Assembly: GCF_958445495.1 (NCBI RefSeq) | Contig: NZ_CAUCSQ010000094.1 | Coordinates: forward strand, 1 to 6,080 | DNA length: 6,080 nucleotides | Source of the DNA: an uncultured Bacteroides sp. | Lineage (GTDB): Bacteria > Bacteroidota > Bacteroidia > Bacteroidales > Bacteroidaceae | Direction of reading: 5' to 3' | Shown here: piece after piece, positions 1 to 5,294 of the stretch | Layout: the number at the start of each line of letters is the position of its first letter | Numbering within the stretch: position 1 is the stretch's first letter | Notes under the pieces: model-generated | The model's input: only the letters and a program-made list of their open reading frames with translations | Databases searched by the model: none | What the model was told of the DNA's origin: nothing | Translations under genes and position numbers: made by a program

Positions 1-506
1 ATAATAAAAAATTCAATCATTTAGGTCGTACTGCTTCTCATAGAAGCGCTATGTTGTCTAACATGGCTTGCTCTTTGATTAAGCACAAAAGAATCACTAC
101 GACTGTTGCAAAGGCGAAAGCTTTGAAGAAGTTTGTTGAGCCTTTGATTACCAAGTCTAAAGAAGATACAACGAATTCTCGTCGTGTTGTATTTAGCAAT
201 TTGCAAGATAAATTTGCTGTGACAGAATTGTTCAAGGAAATTTCTGTTAAGATTGGTGACCGTCCGGGTGGTTATACTCGTATTATCAAGACAGGCAATC
301 GTTTGGGTGATAATGCTGAAATGTGCTTCATTGAGCTGGTTGACTATAATGCGAATATGGCTAAAGAAAAGGTTGCTAAAAAGGCTACTCGTACTCGCCG
401 TTCCAAAAAGAGTGCCGCTGCTGCTGAAACGGCTGCTGCTCCTGCAACGACGGAGGAAGCTCCGGCTGTTGAGACTCCTGCAACTGAAGAACCGAAAGCT
501 GAATAA
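1..506 (+). CDS. rplQ: 50S ribosomal protein L17, 5' end cut by the window edge
   Basis: Ribosomal protein L17 binds 23S rRNA in the large subunit. The reading frame is open from the first base: codons from position 3 read NKKFNHLGRTASHRSAM, the classic L17 start, so only about three residues (expected MRH) lie outside the window. An ATG at 51 is internal, not the start. Family hallmarks visible are the KRITTT segment, the DRPGGYTRI segment and the FIELVDYN strand. The core is followed by a basic stretch (KKATRTRRSKK) and then a low-complexity tail of about 30 residues rich in Ala, Glu, Pro and Thr, typical of Bacteroides L17 proteins. Total length would be about 170 residues. Codons favour GCT, GTT, GGT and CGT, as expected for a highly expressed gene. 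In this phylum rplQ usually follows rpoA at the end of the ribosomal protein operon; that gene is not visible here. The stop is TAA at 504-506. Confidence 0.98.
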   Translation, partial: NKKFNHLGRTASHRSAMLSNMACSLIKHKRITTTVAKAKALKKFVEPLITKSKEDTTNSRRVVFSNLQDKFAVTELFKEISVKIGDRPGGYTRIIKTGNRLGDNAEMCFIELVDYNANMAKEKVAKKATRTRRSKKSAAAAETAAAPATTEEAPAVETPATEEPKAE

Positions 507-533
507 TTTCACAGTTATTCTTATAGATATCAG

Positions 534-566
534 AAAGGGCTGCTCTGTGGAAGAGTGGTCCTTTTT
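534..566 (+). terminator. Intrinsic terminator of the rplQ operon
   Basis: The arms 534-546 and 552-564 pair over 13 positions (three of them G-U) around the five-base loop GTGGA, and the 3' arm runs into a T5 stretch (562-566). It begins 27 bases after the rplQ stop, where the large ribosomal operon would be expected to end. Confidence 0.88.
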
Positions 567-702
567 GTGTTGGAATATAAGGCTGTCTGTCAATGTGTGG
601 GAATGAATGAAAAGTTTTTTTACAATTTGATTTTCAGTTGTTTACTAATCCTAAGATACATTAAAAGATAGCTTGAATAAACTTTTCGTAAAGAGAATCT
701 GT

Positions 703-710
703 TATATTTG
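703..710 (+). promoter_or_regulatory. Bacteroides -7 element (TATATTTG) just before the 720 gene
   Basis: TATATTTG is a perfect match to the Bacteroides consensus TAnnTTTG. No good -33 TTTG sits at normal spacing: TTG at 673-675 is too far upstream and TTTTCG at 683-688 too close. If it is used, transcription would start only a few bases before the ATG at 720, giving a leaderless or nearly leaderless mRNA. The box may also be a chance match in AT-rich DNA. Confidence 0.45.
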
Positions 711-719
711 CAATTGGAT

Positions 720-1115
720 ATGGCAAAATTTGTAAAGATAATATTATTCCTGTTGCTTACAGTCGCCTTTCACGGAATGACAAGTAAGACTTTCATCGAG
801 AAGCCGATGGAGCAGTCGGGGATTGCCATTACATATTCTTTGGAACAGGATAGACAGATTAGTGCGCCGGAATTTCCTTGTGTCCCTGTGGCTGAACTGA
901 CAAATTTGCAAAGTCAGCAGATATCGGTAACGCGCATTCAGCGTGCACAGTTAGGGGAGTATTTCACTACTTTAAAGAACTTGTTGCAGTGTTGTGCATA
1001 TCGTGAGAATTCTTTGTCACAGCATAAGGGACGAATCTATAATACCACTATTTCCTGTTATTGCCAGCCCTCAAGCGAATATTATGTGTTTGCTTTGAGG
1101 CGTATTATTATTTAG
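720..1115 (+). CDS. Small secreted protein of unknown function, five cysteines
   Basis: I do not recognise this 131-residue protein. The ATG at 720 is chosen because it gives a proper signal peptide: two lysines within the first six residues, a hydrophobic core at about residues 7-17, and a possible cleavage region near residues 19-22. The frame is open back to a TTG at 708, but that codon lies in the promoter box. Export to the periplasm or cell surface is therefore inferred. The mature part has cysteines at 54, 91, 92, 113 and 115, a polar middle and a C-terminus ending YYVFALRRIII. The CC and CxC pairs suggest disulfides or metal binding, but no known motif is evident. It stands alone between the rplQ terminator and a hairpin at 1143-1170. 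The signal peptide and normal codon use argue for a real gene; function is unknown. Confidence 0.72.
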   Translation: MAKFVKIILFLLLTVAFHGMTSKTFIEKPMEQSGIAITYSLEQDRQISAPEFPCVPVAELTNLQSQQISVTRIQRAQLGEYFTTLKNLLQCCAYRENSLSQHKGRIYNTTISCYCQPSSEYYVFALRRIII

Positions 1116-1142
1116 ATATTTATTAGTATCGTTTATTTGATA

Positions 1143-1170
1143 GCTGCCGGTATGCTTTTATACGGGTAGC
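1143..1170 (+). terminator. Hairpin after the 720-1115 gene, possible terminator
   Basis: The arms 1143-1153 and 1160-1170 form an 11-position stem with one G-G mismatch and one G-U pair, around the six-base loop GCTTTT. It begins 28 bases after the stop codon. The following sequence is pyrimidine-rich (CTCTATCTTATATC) but lacks an uninterrupted T run, so termination is plausible rather than certain. If transcription starts upstream it could instead sit in the leader of the 1225 gene. Confidence 0.45.
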
Positions 1171-1224
1171 CTCTATCTTATATCTTTCTATTTTATTTAC
1201 TAATAAATTAAACATTTAAATATT

Positions 1225-1767
1225 ATGGCAACTATTCAGACTATTGATACCACTATTTTTGCATCTTCACATCCGGATATCGTCAGGCGTACTAGTATGT
1301 CGGGAGTTTTGTTTTCATCATTCATGTTGTTGTTGGGGATTTTGGCTTTTGTTTCCACTTTTGGGTTGGAAGATAAGTCTTCTACGGTGAGCATGGCTTT
1401 GATGGTTTTGGGGACAGCATTGTGTCTTGGAGGAATTTTCCGGCTTTTCTGGAAATCGAAGAAGGTTGTTTATCTGCCGACCGGAAGTATTGCTAAGGAG
1501 CGTAGCGTATTTTTCGATTTGAAGCATATGGACGCATTGGTGGATATGGTGAATACCGGTTCGTTTTCTGCAGATTCGGATATTAAGAGCGGGGCGAGCG
1601 GCAATCTCCGTATGGATGTGATACTTTCTGAAGATAAGAAATTTGCGGCTGTGCAGTTGTTCCAGTTTGTACCATATACTTATCAGCCGGTTACGTCTAT
1701 ACGTTATTTCACCGATGGAGAGGCTTTTGCCGTTCATGCTTTTCTTACAAAAAGTCGTTTGAATTGA
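1225..1767 (+). CDS. Protein of unknown function with two membrane helices
   Basis: This 180-residue protein is not one I can name. It has a short N-terminal segment of about 24 residues, a hydrophobic helix at about 25-47, a short acidic loop (EDKSS), a second helix at about 55-76, then a basic stop-transfer segment (WKSKK) and a soluble domain of about 100 residues. The positive charges flanking both helices (RR at 21-22, KSKK at 77-80) suggest that both ends face the cytoplasm, making a helical hairpin anchor with a cytoplasmic C-terminal domain. The start is the ATG at 1225, preceded by an AT-rich leader without a Shine-Dalgarno, as is common in Bacteroidota. A weak -7-like TATCTTTC lies at 1181-1188. 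The gene is monocistronic by appearance, with a hairpin before it and a strong terminator after it. Codon use matches its neighbours. Confidence 0.82.
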   Translation: MATIQTIDTTIFASSHPDIVRRTSMSGVLFSSFMLLLGILAFVSTFGLEDKSSTVSMALMVLGTALCLGGIFRLFWKSKKVVYLPTGSIAKERSVFFDLKHMDALVDMVNTGSFSADSDIKSGASGNLRMDVILSEDKKFAAVQLFQFVPYTYQPVTSIRYFTDGEAFAVHAFLTKSRLN

Positions 1768-1774
1768 ATCTTTT

Positions 1775-1811
1775 TATCAGTATCCTGATATAAGAAGGAT
1801 TTATCTTATAT
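1775..1811. other. Alternative small hairpins between the convergent genes
   Basis: Two short stems can form in the gap after the stop at 1767. TATCAG at 1775-1780 pairs with CTGATA at 1785-1790. ATATAAGA at 1788-1795 pairs with TCTTATAT at 1804-1811. They overlap by three bases and so compete. On the minus strand they follow the stop of the MutS-like gene and could help end its transcript. They are AT-rich and weak. Confidence 0.3.
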
Positions 1812-1817
1812 AAAGAG

Positions 1818-1857
1818 ATGGGAATCAGTCGTTAATAACGGCGATTCCCATTTTTTT
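1818..1857 (+). terminator. Intrinsic terminator of the 1225 gene, inside the convergent gene's 3' end
   Basis: ATGGGAATC (1818-1826) pairs with GATTCCCAT (1843-1851). An inner stem (1828-1833 with 1837-1842) stacks on it across one bulged A, giving a hairpin of about 15 bp with loop AAT. It is followed on the plus strand by a T7 run (1851-1857). The T run and most of the stem are the last codons and stop of the minus-strand MutS-like gene (KKMGIAVIND). Confidence 0.82.
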
Positions 1858-3639
1858 CATCAGGAAACAGGCATTCATGTTTCGGGCGATTCCGTTTCTC
1901 ATTTGGTATGAGAAAGTAAGTTCGTTATCGGTAATATCTGCTTCGAAGCAATAGTTTTGTACATTCATGGGGAAAGCGTCTGCCAAAGTGCCTAATAAAA
2001 GGTCATGGGTGGCTATGATGCCGTTGGCGTTCATATTCATGAATTGCTTTATAAGAGCCAAAGACCCTTTTTGTTTGTCCATGGAATTGGTTCCTTTCAA
2101 TATTTCATCAAGAATGATGAAGAGTTCCTCTCCGGCCTCAAGTTTGTCGATGATTAATTTCAGGCGTTTGAGTTCGGCAAAGAAATAAGATTCGTTATCG
2201 GTTAGTGAATCGCTTGTGCGAAGGCTGGTAATGAGACGGGCAGGGTATATTTCCATCCGTTTCGCCCAGACAGGTGCGCCTATGCATGCCAGAAGGTAAT
2301 TGATACCTATGGTACGCAGGTAAGTGCTTTTTCCTGCCATGTTAGCACCGGTGATAATGATGAAAAAGGGACGTTTGTCAATATCTATTCCGTTTCGTAC
2401 ACATTTGTTGCGGTCCATGAGGGGATGTCCTAAGGCTTCGGCTTGCAGGTGGAAAGACTTGGGGCAGATTTGCGGGAAAATATATTCCGGATGATTGTAT
2501 GCAAATGTCGCGAGAGAGCAGTATGCGTCGATTTCTCCGATAGTTTCTATCCAGCAAGGGAGGTTGGCGGCATAGGTCTCTTTCCATTTTTCAATTTGCA
2601 TCACTTGGCGTAATTCCCAGAATATGAGTCCGTTCAGAATTGTACTGATTAATAGATTATTACGCTGGTCAAGAGCATTCATCAGTTGGGACAATTGCCG
2701 GACGGCTTGGGAAGCGGTCTGGTCCCGGTCGGTTAGCTTGTTTTTTAGTTGTTGCAATAGGGGGCTATGCATTTCTTTTTTTTCGGTAAGGAGAATCTGG
2801 TCGGCGTATGTAGAGAGGATTTGCAGTTTTTTCCCATAGGTTGTTTGCAGCTTGGTGATGCCTTTAGAAAAGAGAGAGCTGAGAGTGACAAAACCAATGA
2901 ATATTCCTCCTGCGGCAGTTGCGGGAAAAACTCCTAAAATAGCCGCTCCTATGCATATGCAGTTGATGGTGCCGACTATCGGCGGAACGATGCGGAGGAA
3001 AGCGTGTTGCCGATAATGACCGGGGGTATCTGCCCATTCCTTGATTTCTTCAATATCCGCAGGATTCCCTTTGTAGAGTAATCCGAGCAACCGGATTTGT
3101 TGCCTGTATTCCAAATCGGGTGATAGTTCACGGATGGCTTCCTGCCGTTGTTCGATGGCTTCTTTTTGTTCCAGGTGTTTATTAAACCAGCCGGCAAGGT
3201 GTTGTTTGCCTACAGGGGTTGAAGTACGGTTGATATACTGGAAAAGAGAATGTTTTCCGAATACGTCCAAGTCAAAGGTATAGAGATGGGAGGGATTGAC
3301 GTATTCCTCTCCGCCGTCAAAGTCTGAAAAATCATATTGGATGGCTCGTAACTCTTGTTCATTGATTTCTATTTTCTTTTTTAGATAATCTTTTCGGCGG
3401 AACCAGAAATTATGACGTTTAACCAGCCAGACAAATAGAAAAAAAGGAATGACGGCGAATGTGAAAAGGTATGCCCAGTCGTCGGACCAGAAAATAATGG
3501 TGGCGGCTATGGCTTCTACAAATAATGCCAAACGCAAGAGGCTGATATAATGAATTCGTTTGCGGGTATTTTGAAGAGCTTGTTGAGAGTCTTGAATGAT
3601 TTGCTGGTATATTGTGATTATCTTTTCCGGTTTCTCCAT
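1825..3639 (-). CDS. Membrane-anchored MutS-family ATPase without mismatch-recognition domain
   Basis: This 604-residue protein has the C-terminal ATPase domain of the MutS family. Visible motifs are Walker A GANMAGKST (431-439), a signature-like region (TSDSLTDNESYFFAEL, 475-490), Walker B LFIILDEILKGTNS (506-519) and the switch His in IIATHD (541-546). Residues 404-420 resemble the GHP segment that precedes the ATPase in MutS. The middle (about 130-350) resembles a lever/core region. There is no N-terminal mismatch-binding domain with its Phe-x-Glu motif, and no C-terminal Smr nuclease domain, so it is neither canonical MutS nor MutS2. Hydrophobic segments at about 33-51, 55-73, 214-236 and 239-257 predict membrane anchoring, unusual for a DNA repair protein. 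Such proteins are commonly annotated as MutS-like mismatch repair proteins, but a repair role is unproven; DNA binding at the membrane is inference. The ATG at 3639 is preferred over a TTG at 3663, because a -7 box overlaps the TTG. It is transcribed alone, convergent with 1225-1767 and divergent from 3887-4528. Confidence 0.92.
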   Translation of the reverse strand: MEKPEKIITIYQQIIQDSQQALQNTRKRIHYISLLRLALFVEAIAATIIFWSDDWAYLFTFAVIPFFLFVWLVKRHNFWFRRKDYLKKKIEINEQELRAIQYDFSDFDGGEEYVNPSHLYTFDLDVFGKHSLFQYINRTSTPVGKQHLAGWFNKHLEQKEAIEQRQEAIRELSPDLEYRQQIRLLGLLYKGNPADIEEIKEWADTPGHYRQHAFLRIVPPIVGTINCICIGAAILGVFPATAAGGIFIGFVTLSSLFSKGITKLQTTYGKKLQILSTYADQILLTEKKEMHSPLLQQLKNKLTDRDQTASQAVRQLSQLMNALDQRNNLLISTILNGLIFWELRQVMQIEKWKETYAANLPCWIETIGEIDAYCSLATFAYNHPEYIFPQICPKSFHLQAEALGHPLMDRNKCVRNGIDIDKRPFFIIITGANMAGKSTYLRTIGINYLLACIGAPVWAKRMEIYPARLITSLRTSDSLTDNESYFFAELKRLKLIIDKLEAGEELFIILDEILKGTNSMDKQKGSLALIKQFMNMNANGIIATHDLLLGTLADAFPMNVQNYCFEADITDNELTFSYQMRNGIARNMNACFLMKKMGIAVIND

Positions 3640-3660
3640 AATTATTTTGCTACTTTGGGG

Positions 3661-3668
3661 CAAAGGTA
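3661..3668 (-). promoter_or_regulatory. Bacteroides -7 element for the MutS-like gene
   Basis: Read on the minus strand this is TACCTTTG, a perfect TAnnTTTG. It lies 21 bases before the ATG at 3639, so the expected transcript has a leader of roughly 15-18 bases. No TTTG is seen at the -33 position. The box overlaps the TTG at 3663, which argues against that codon as the start. Confidence 0.6.
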
Positions 3669-3748
3669 ATATAATTCAGGGTGGATAAGAGATAAGTTGG
3701 TTTTTCCCGAAAGCATATTTACTGTTTATTAACTCTATCTGGTTCCGG

Positions 3749-3831
3749 GATTTGAAGTGATTTGAAGGGTACAGTTTGTATATGAGTCGAAATTTGCAAT
3801 ATTTCTTATCCGCTCCTTGCATTTATCCGCT
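3749..3831. repeat. Two short direct-repeat pairs in the divergent promoter region
   Basis: GATTTGAAG occurs at 3749-3757 and 3759-3767, a 10-base period. TTATCCGCT occurs at 3806-3814 and 3823-3831, a 17-base period, each copy preceded by TTGCA (3794-3798 and 3817-3821). Both pairs lie between the start of the MutS-like gene and the start of the 3887 gene, so binding sites for a regulator are possible. No convincing TAnnTTTG promoter for the plus strand was found here. Chance repeats cannot be excluded. Confidence 0.3.
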
Positions 3832-3873
3832 AAAATATCTAACTTTCCAGTCGGAAAAGCGTTAAACGAAGAA

Positions 3874-3879
3874 AGGAGG
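3874..3879 (+). promoter_or_regulatory. Strong Shine-Dalgarno AGGAGG for the 3887 gene
   Basis: AGGAGG lies seven bases before the ATG at 3887, an ideal spacing, and fixes the start codon. Most Bacteroidota genes, including the 1225 gene here, have AT-rich leaders without such a site. A small hairpin (TTTCC 3844-3848 with GGAAA 3853-3857) lies just upstream. Confidence 0.7.
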
Positions 3880-3886
3880 AAGGCTT

Positions 3887-4528
3887 ATGAAGAAAAGATG
3901 TATTTTATGCTTGTTGATGAGCGTGATTGGCCTCCCGTTGATTGCGCAAAATATTATTTATTCCAACTTAAAAGAGTTGCTTGCCCAGGAGGGTGACACG
4001 GTAGCCGCACTGCGTATTGAAAAGCGTTCGAAGAATCAGATTGTTTTGACAGGAGGAGCCGATTTCCGGATAACGGCAAGTGACGAGTCCATGTGCCGGC
4101 GGTTAAAAAAACGTTGTTTTGCAGTGCAGGATGAAAAAGGGGATTTATATCTGAATTGCCGTAAGTTGCGTTATAAGAAATTGCGTTTCGGGGCGTGGTA
4201 TGCTCCGGCAGTTCGATTAGGCAAAGATATTTATTTTTGTGCTATGCCTTTAGGTTCGGTTATCGGAGGAAATTTTGTAGAAGAAGATGATGTTAAGTTG
4301 GGGGGAAATATCGGAGATGCCCTTGCCGCTTCGAGTCTGGTGACTAAACGGGTCTGTTATGAACTGAATGGCGAAACGGGGAAAATCGAATTCTTGGGAA
4401 AAGATAAAATGGTCCGGTTACTAGATAAATATCCGGAGTGGAAACAGGCATATTTAAAAGAAGATAGCCAGGAGGCGAAAAATACTTTCGGTTATTTGTT
4501 GAAATTACGTGACGTGCAGGAGAAGTAA
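3887..4528 (+). CDS. Secreted protein of unknown function (Bacteroidales type)
   Basis: This 213-residue protein begins with a clear signal peptide: MKKR, a hydrophobic core at about residues 5-19, and a likely signal peptidase I site after LIA (residue 20). There is no lipobox, so it is probably periplasmic or secreted rather than a lipoprotein. The mature part alternates short beta-like strands (NQIVLTGGADFRI, DLYLNCRKLRY, KDIYFCAMPLGSVIGG) with charged loops. After the glycine-rich stretch at about 122-127 comes a region EEDDVKLGGNIGDALAASS, and the C-terminal quarter looks helical. I see no catalytic motif. It resembles the uncharacterised secreted proteins, named only by DUF numbers, that are common in Bacteroides; I cannot assign the DUF with confidence. 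The start is fixed by AGGAGG seven bases upstream. It is divergent from the MutS-like gene and followed by the urocanase remnant, with no sign of an operon. Confidence 0.85.
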   Translation: MKKRCILCLLMSVIGLPLIAQNIIYSNLKELLAQEGDTVAALRIEKRSKNQIVLTGGADFRITASDESMCRRLKKRCFAVQDEKGDLYLNCRKLRYKKLRFGAWYAPAVRLGKDIYFCAMPLGSVIGGNFVEEDDVKLGGNIGDALAASSLVTKRVCYELNGETGKIEFLGKDKMVRLLDKYPEWKQAYLKEDSQEAKNTFGYLLKLRDVQEK

Positions 4529-4547
4529 AGAGGCTTTCTTTATCTCC
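4519..4547 (+). terminator. Hairpin across the stop codon of the 3887 gene, weak terminator candidate
   Basis: GGAGA (4519-4523) pairs with TCTCC (4543-4547) and TAAAG (4526-4530) with CTTTA (4538-4542), giving ten base pairs with a two-base AG bulge and loop AGGCTTT. The TAA stop (4526-4528) lies in the stem. No T run follows directly. The nearest one, T5 at 4591-4595, follows a 4-bp GGAA/TTCC hairpin at 4579-4590. Either could end the transcript; neither is strong. Confidence 0.35.
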
Positions 4548-4699
4548 GGTACATGCCGGTTATTGTGTAATTGGTTGCGGAAATAATTCCTTTTTGACAA
4601 TAAGTCTCCGGTTCTTCTTGCCTTTTATCTTCTTTTTCCCTATATTGCGAGGAGTTATAGCCCTGTATCGCTTACAGTTTGTAATCCTTAATTCTGTTT

Positions 4700-4939
4700 A
4701 TGATGAAAATGACTCTTGGCAAGCCCCTTCCCCTTTATCCGGATTTTGTGAAAGGAATCCGGAAAGTTCCTGGATTTATAGATGAATTGCGCACTCGCGA
4801 CCGGATTTACGATTCTCGCTTTCGTCTGCAAGGAGATTTGAAAGTGAAGCCGATAGACGAGTACGGAGGGTTGTGTATCGAGGGTGAAGCCTTTCAGGTA
4901 ATGATTGATAATAACCGTGGTGATATAAAGGATATATAA
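4700..4939 (+). pseudogene. hutU: Urocanate hydratase remnant (N-terminal fragment with internal deletion)
   Basis: Urocanate hydratase uses NAD+ to convert urocanate to imidazolonepropionate, the second step of histidine breakdown. The 79-codon frame starts MMKMTLGKPLPLYPDFVKGIRKVP, which I recognise as the N-terminus of the HutU type found in Bacteroides and relatives. It then jumps at residues 23-27 (about 4766-4780) to FIDELRTRDRIY, normally reached only after an intervening helical stretch of a few dozen residues (PKRGF...LRYIPEELHEQLAPEF in relatives, from memory). It goes on through KPIDEY and CIEGEAFQVMIDNN. After IDNN (4915) similarity stops; the family continues LCFDIALYPYELVTYGETG, but here only RGDIKDI and a stop follow. 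A full enzyme is about 550-680 residues. The usual RGRIYGYRYRP reads RDRIYDSRFRL, losing conserved glycines. No NAD-binding region remains, so it cannot be an active urocanase. No hutI, hutH or ftcD fragment is visible. Confidence 0.85.
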
Positions 4940-5030
4940 GACAGTTGCCTTTCTGAAAAGGACAAGGTTTGAACATTGACGTATAAACGTAATCCTTTTC
5001 TGCCTTTCGTTAATAATGGCTGCTGTTACT

Positions 5031-5068
5031 GCCGGATAAGTACCGATTTCTATCGGCGTTTATCCGGC
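5031..5068. repeat. Long perfect-ended hairpin of unknown role
   Basis: GCCGGATAA (5031-5039) pairs with TTATCCGGC (5060-5068). Two G-U pairs and one A-C mismatch follow inward, then CCGAT (5043-5047) pairs with ATCGG (5052-5056) around the loop TTCT. The whole is a 17-position stem. Only TTT in CTTTCACC follows on the plus strand and no T run follows on the minus strand, so it is not a textbook terminator. It may be the old terminator of the lost hut unit or a dispersed palindromic repeat. Confidence 0.6.
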
Positions 5069-5095
5069 TTTCACCGGTCATAGCCCTCCTGATAA

Positions 5096-5122
5096 CGATA
5101 AAACTTTATCTCGTATTTTTTT
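5096..5122 (+). terminator. Weak terminator-like hairpin with T7 run
   Basis: GATAA (5097-5101) can pair with TTATC (5106-5110) over the four-base loop AACT; an alternative pairs ACG with CGT outside. A T7 run follows at 5116-5122. The stem is short and AT-rich, so termination is possible at best. It sits before the TetR promoter and would insulate it from upstream transcription. Confidence 0.3.
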
Positions 5123-5193
5123 GTTTCCTATATTTGACCCGTGTTTGGTCCGAATTTCCTATTTAACACTTGTTTTCATATTTGTCTGTAGAA

Positions 5194-5208
5194 TGATAAT
5201 ATTTATCA
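5194..5208. promoter_or_regulatory. 15-bp palindrome, candidate operator of the TetR regulator
   Basis: TGATAA and TTATCA are perfect inverted arms around TAT. An outer pair, TATTTG (5179-5184) and CAAATA (5207-5212), overlaps it, and CAAATA recurs at 5218-5223, 11 bases on. TetR-family regulators often bind palindromes of about this size near their own promoter, and this one lies 28 bases before the -33 element. The region is AT-rich, so such arms arise more easily by chance. Confidence 0.35.
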
Positions 5209-5236
5209 AATAGCCTGCAAATAAATGGAAACTTGA

Positions 5237-5266
5237 TTTGTTAATTTAGTTTTCTATATATCTTTG
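5237..5266 (+). promoter_or_regulatory. Bacteroides promoter of the TetR gene
   Basis: TTTG (5237-5240) as -33 and TATCTTTG (5259-5266) as a perfect TAnnTTTG -7 element are separated by 18 bases, close to the usual Bacteroides spacing. Transcription would start at about 5270-5273, leaving a leader of about 25 bases before the ATG at 5297. This is the best two-part promoter in the window. Confidence 0.7.
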
Positions 5267-5288
5267 TTCTGTTTTTCCTCTCTAAATC

Positions 5289-5294
5289 AGGAGG
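5289..5294 (+). promoter_or_regulatory. Shine-Dalgarno AGGAGG close to the TetR start
   Basis: AGGAGG ends only two bases before the ATG at 5297, closer than the usual 5-9. The next in-frame ATG at 5318 is 23 bases away, too far. The site therefore either works at short range for 5297, possibly giving low translation, or is partly fortuitous. Confidence 0.5.

Noticed and set aside
21..593. 190-codon open frame on the minus strand opposite rplQ.
   Set aside because: Ser/Arg/Phe-rich composition is typical of the complement of a highly biased ribosomal gene; L17 is certain on the other strand.
1318..1737. 139-codon open frame on the minus strand opposite the two-helix protein gene.
   Set aside because: The plus-strand product has sensible membrane topology, a start context and a terminator; the minus frame has none of these.
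3770..4683. The 11-mer TACAGTTTGTA occurs upstream of both the 3887 gene (3770-3780) and the urocanase remnant (4673-4683), suggesting a shared promoter.
   Set aside because: A few 11-mer matches are expected by chance in 6 kb, and the motif has one base too many to fit TAnnTTTG.
4594..4785. 63-codon open frame on the plus strand with a hydrophobic start.
   Set aside because: It overlaps the urocanase remnant in another frame, its product has no family resemblance, and the HutU frame explains the same DNA.
4776..4976. 66-codon open frame on the minus strand opposite the urocanase remnant.
   Set aside because: It is antisense to the recognisable HutU frame, with no start signals or recognisable product.
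4940..5060. Minus-strand stretch reading PIEIGTYPAVTAAIINERQK, which looks protein-like.
   Set aside because: It has no start codon, is bounded by stops within about 55 codons, overlaps the long hairpin, and resembles no family I can name.
5129..5136. Perfect TATATTTG -7 box as a second TetR promoter.
   Set aside because: No -33 TTTG at proper spacing, and it would give a leader of about 155 bases; the 5237-5266 pair is better placed.
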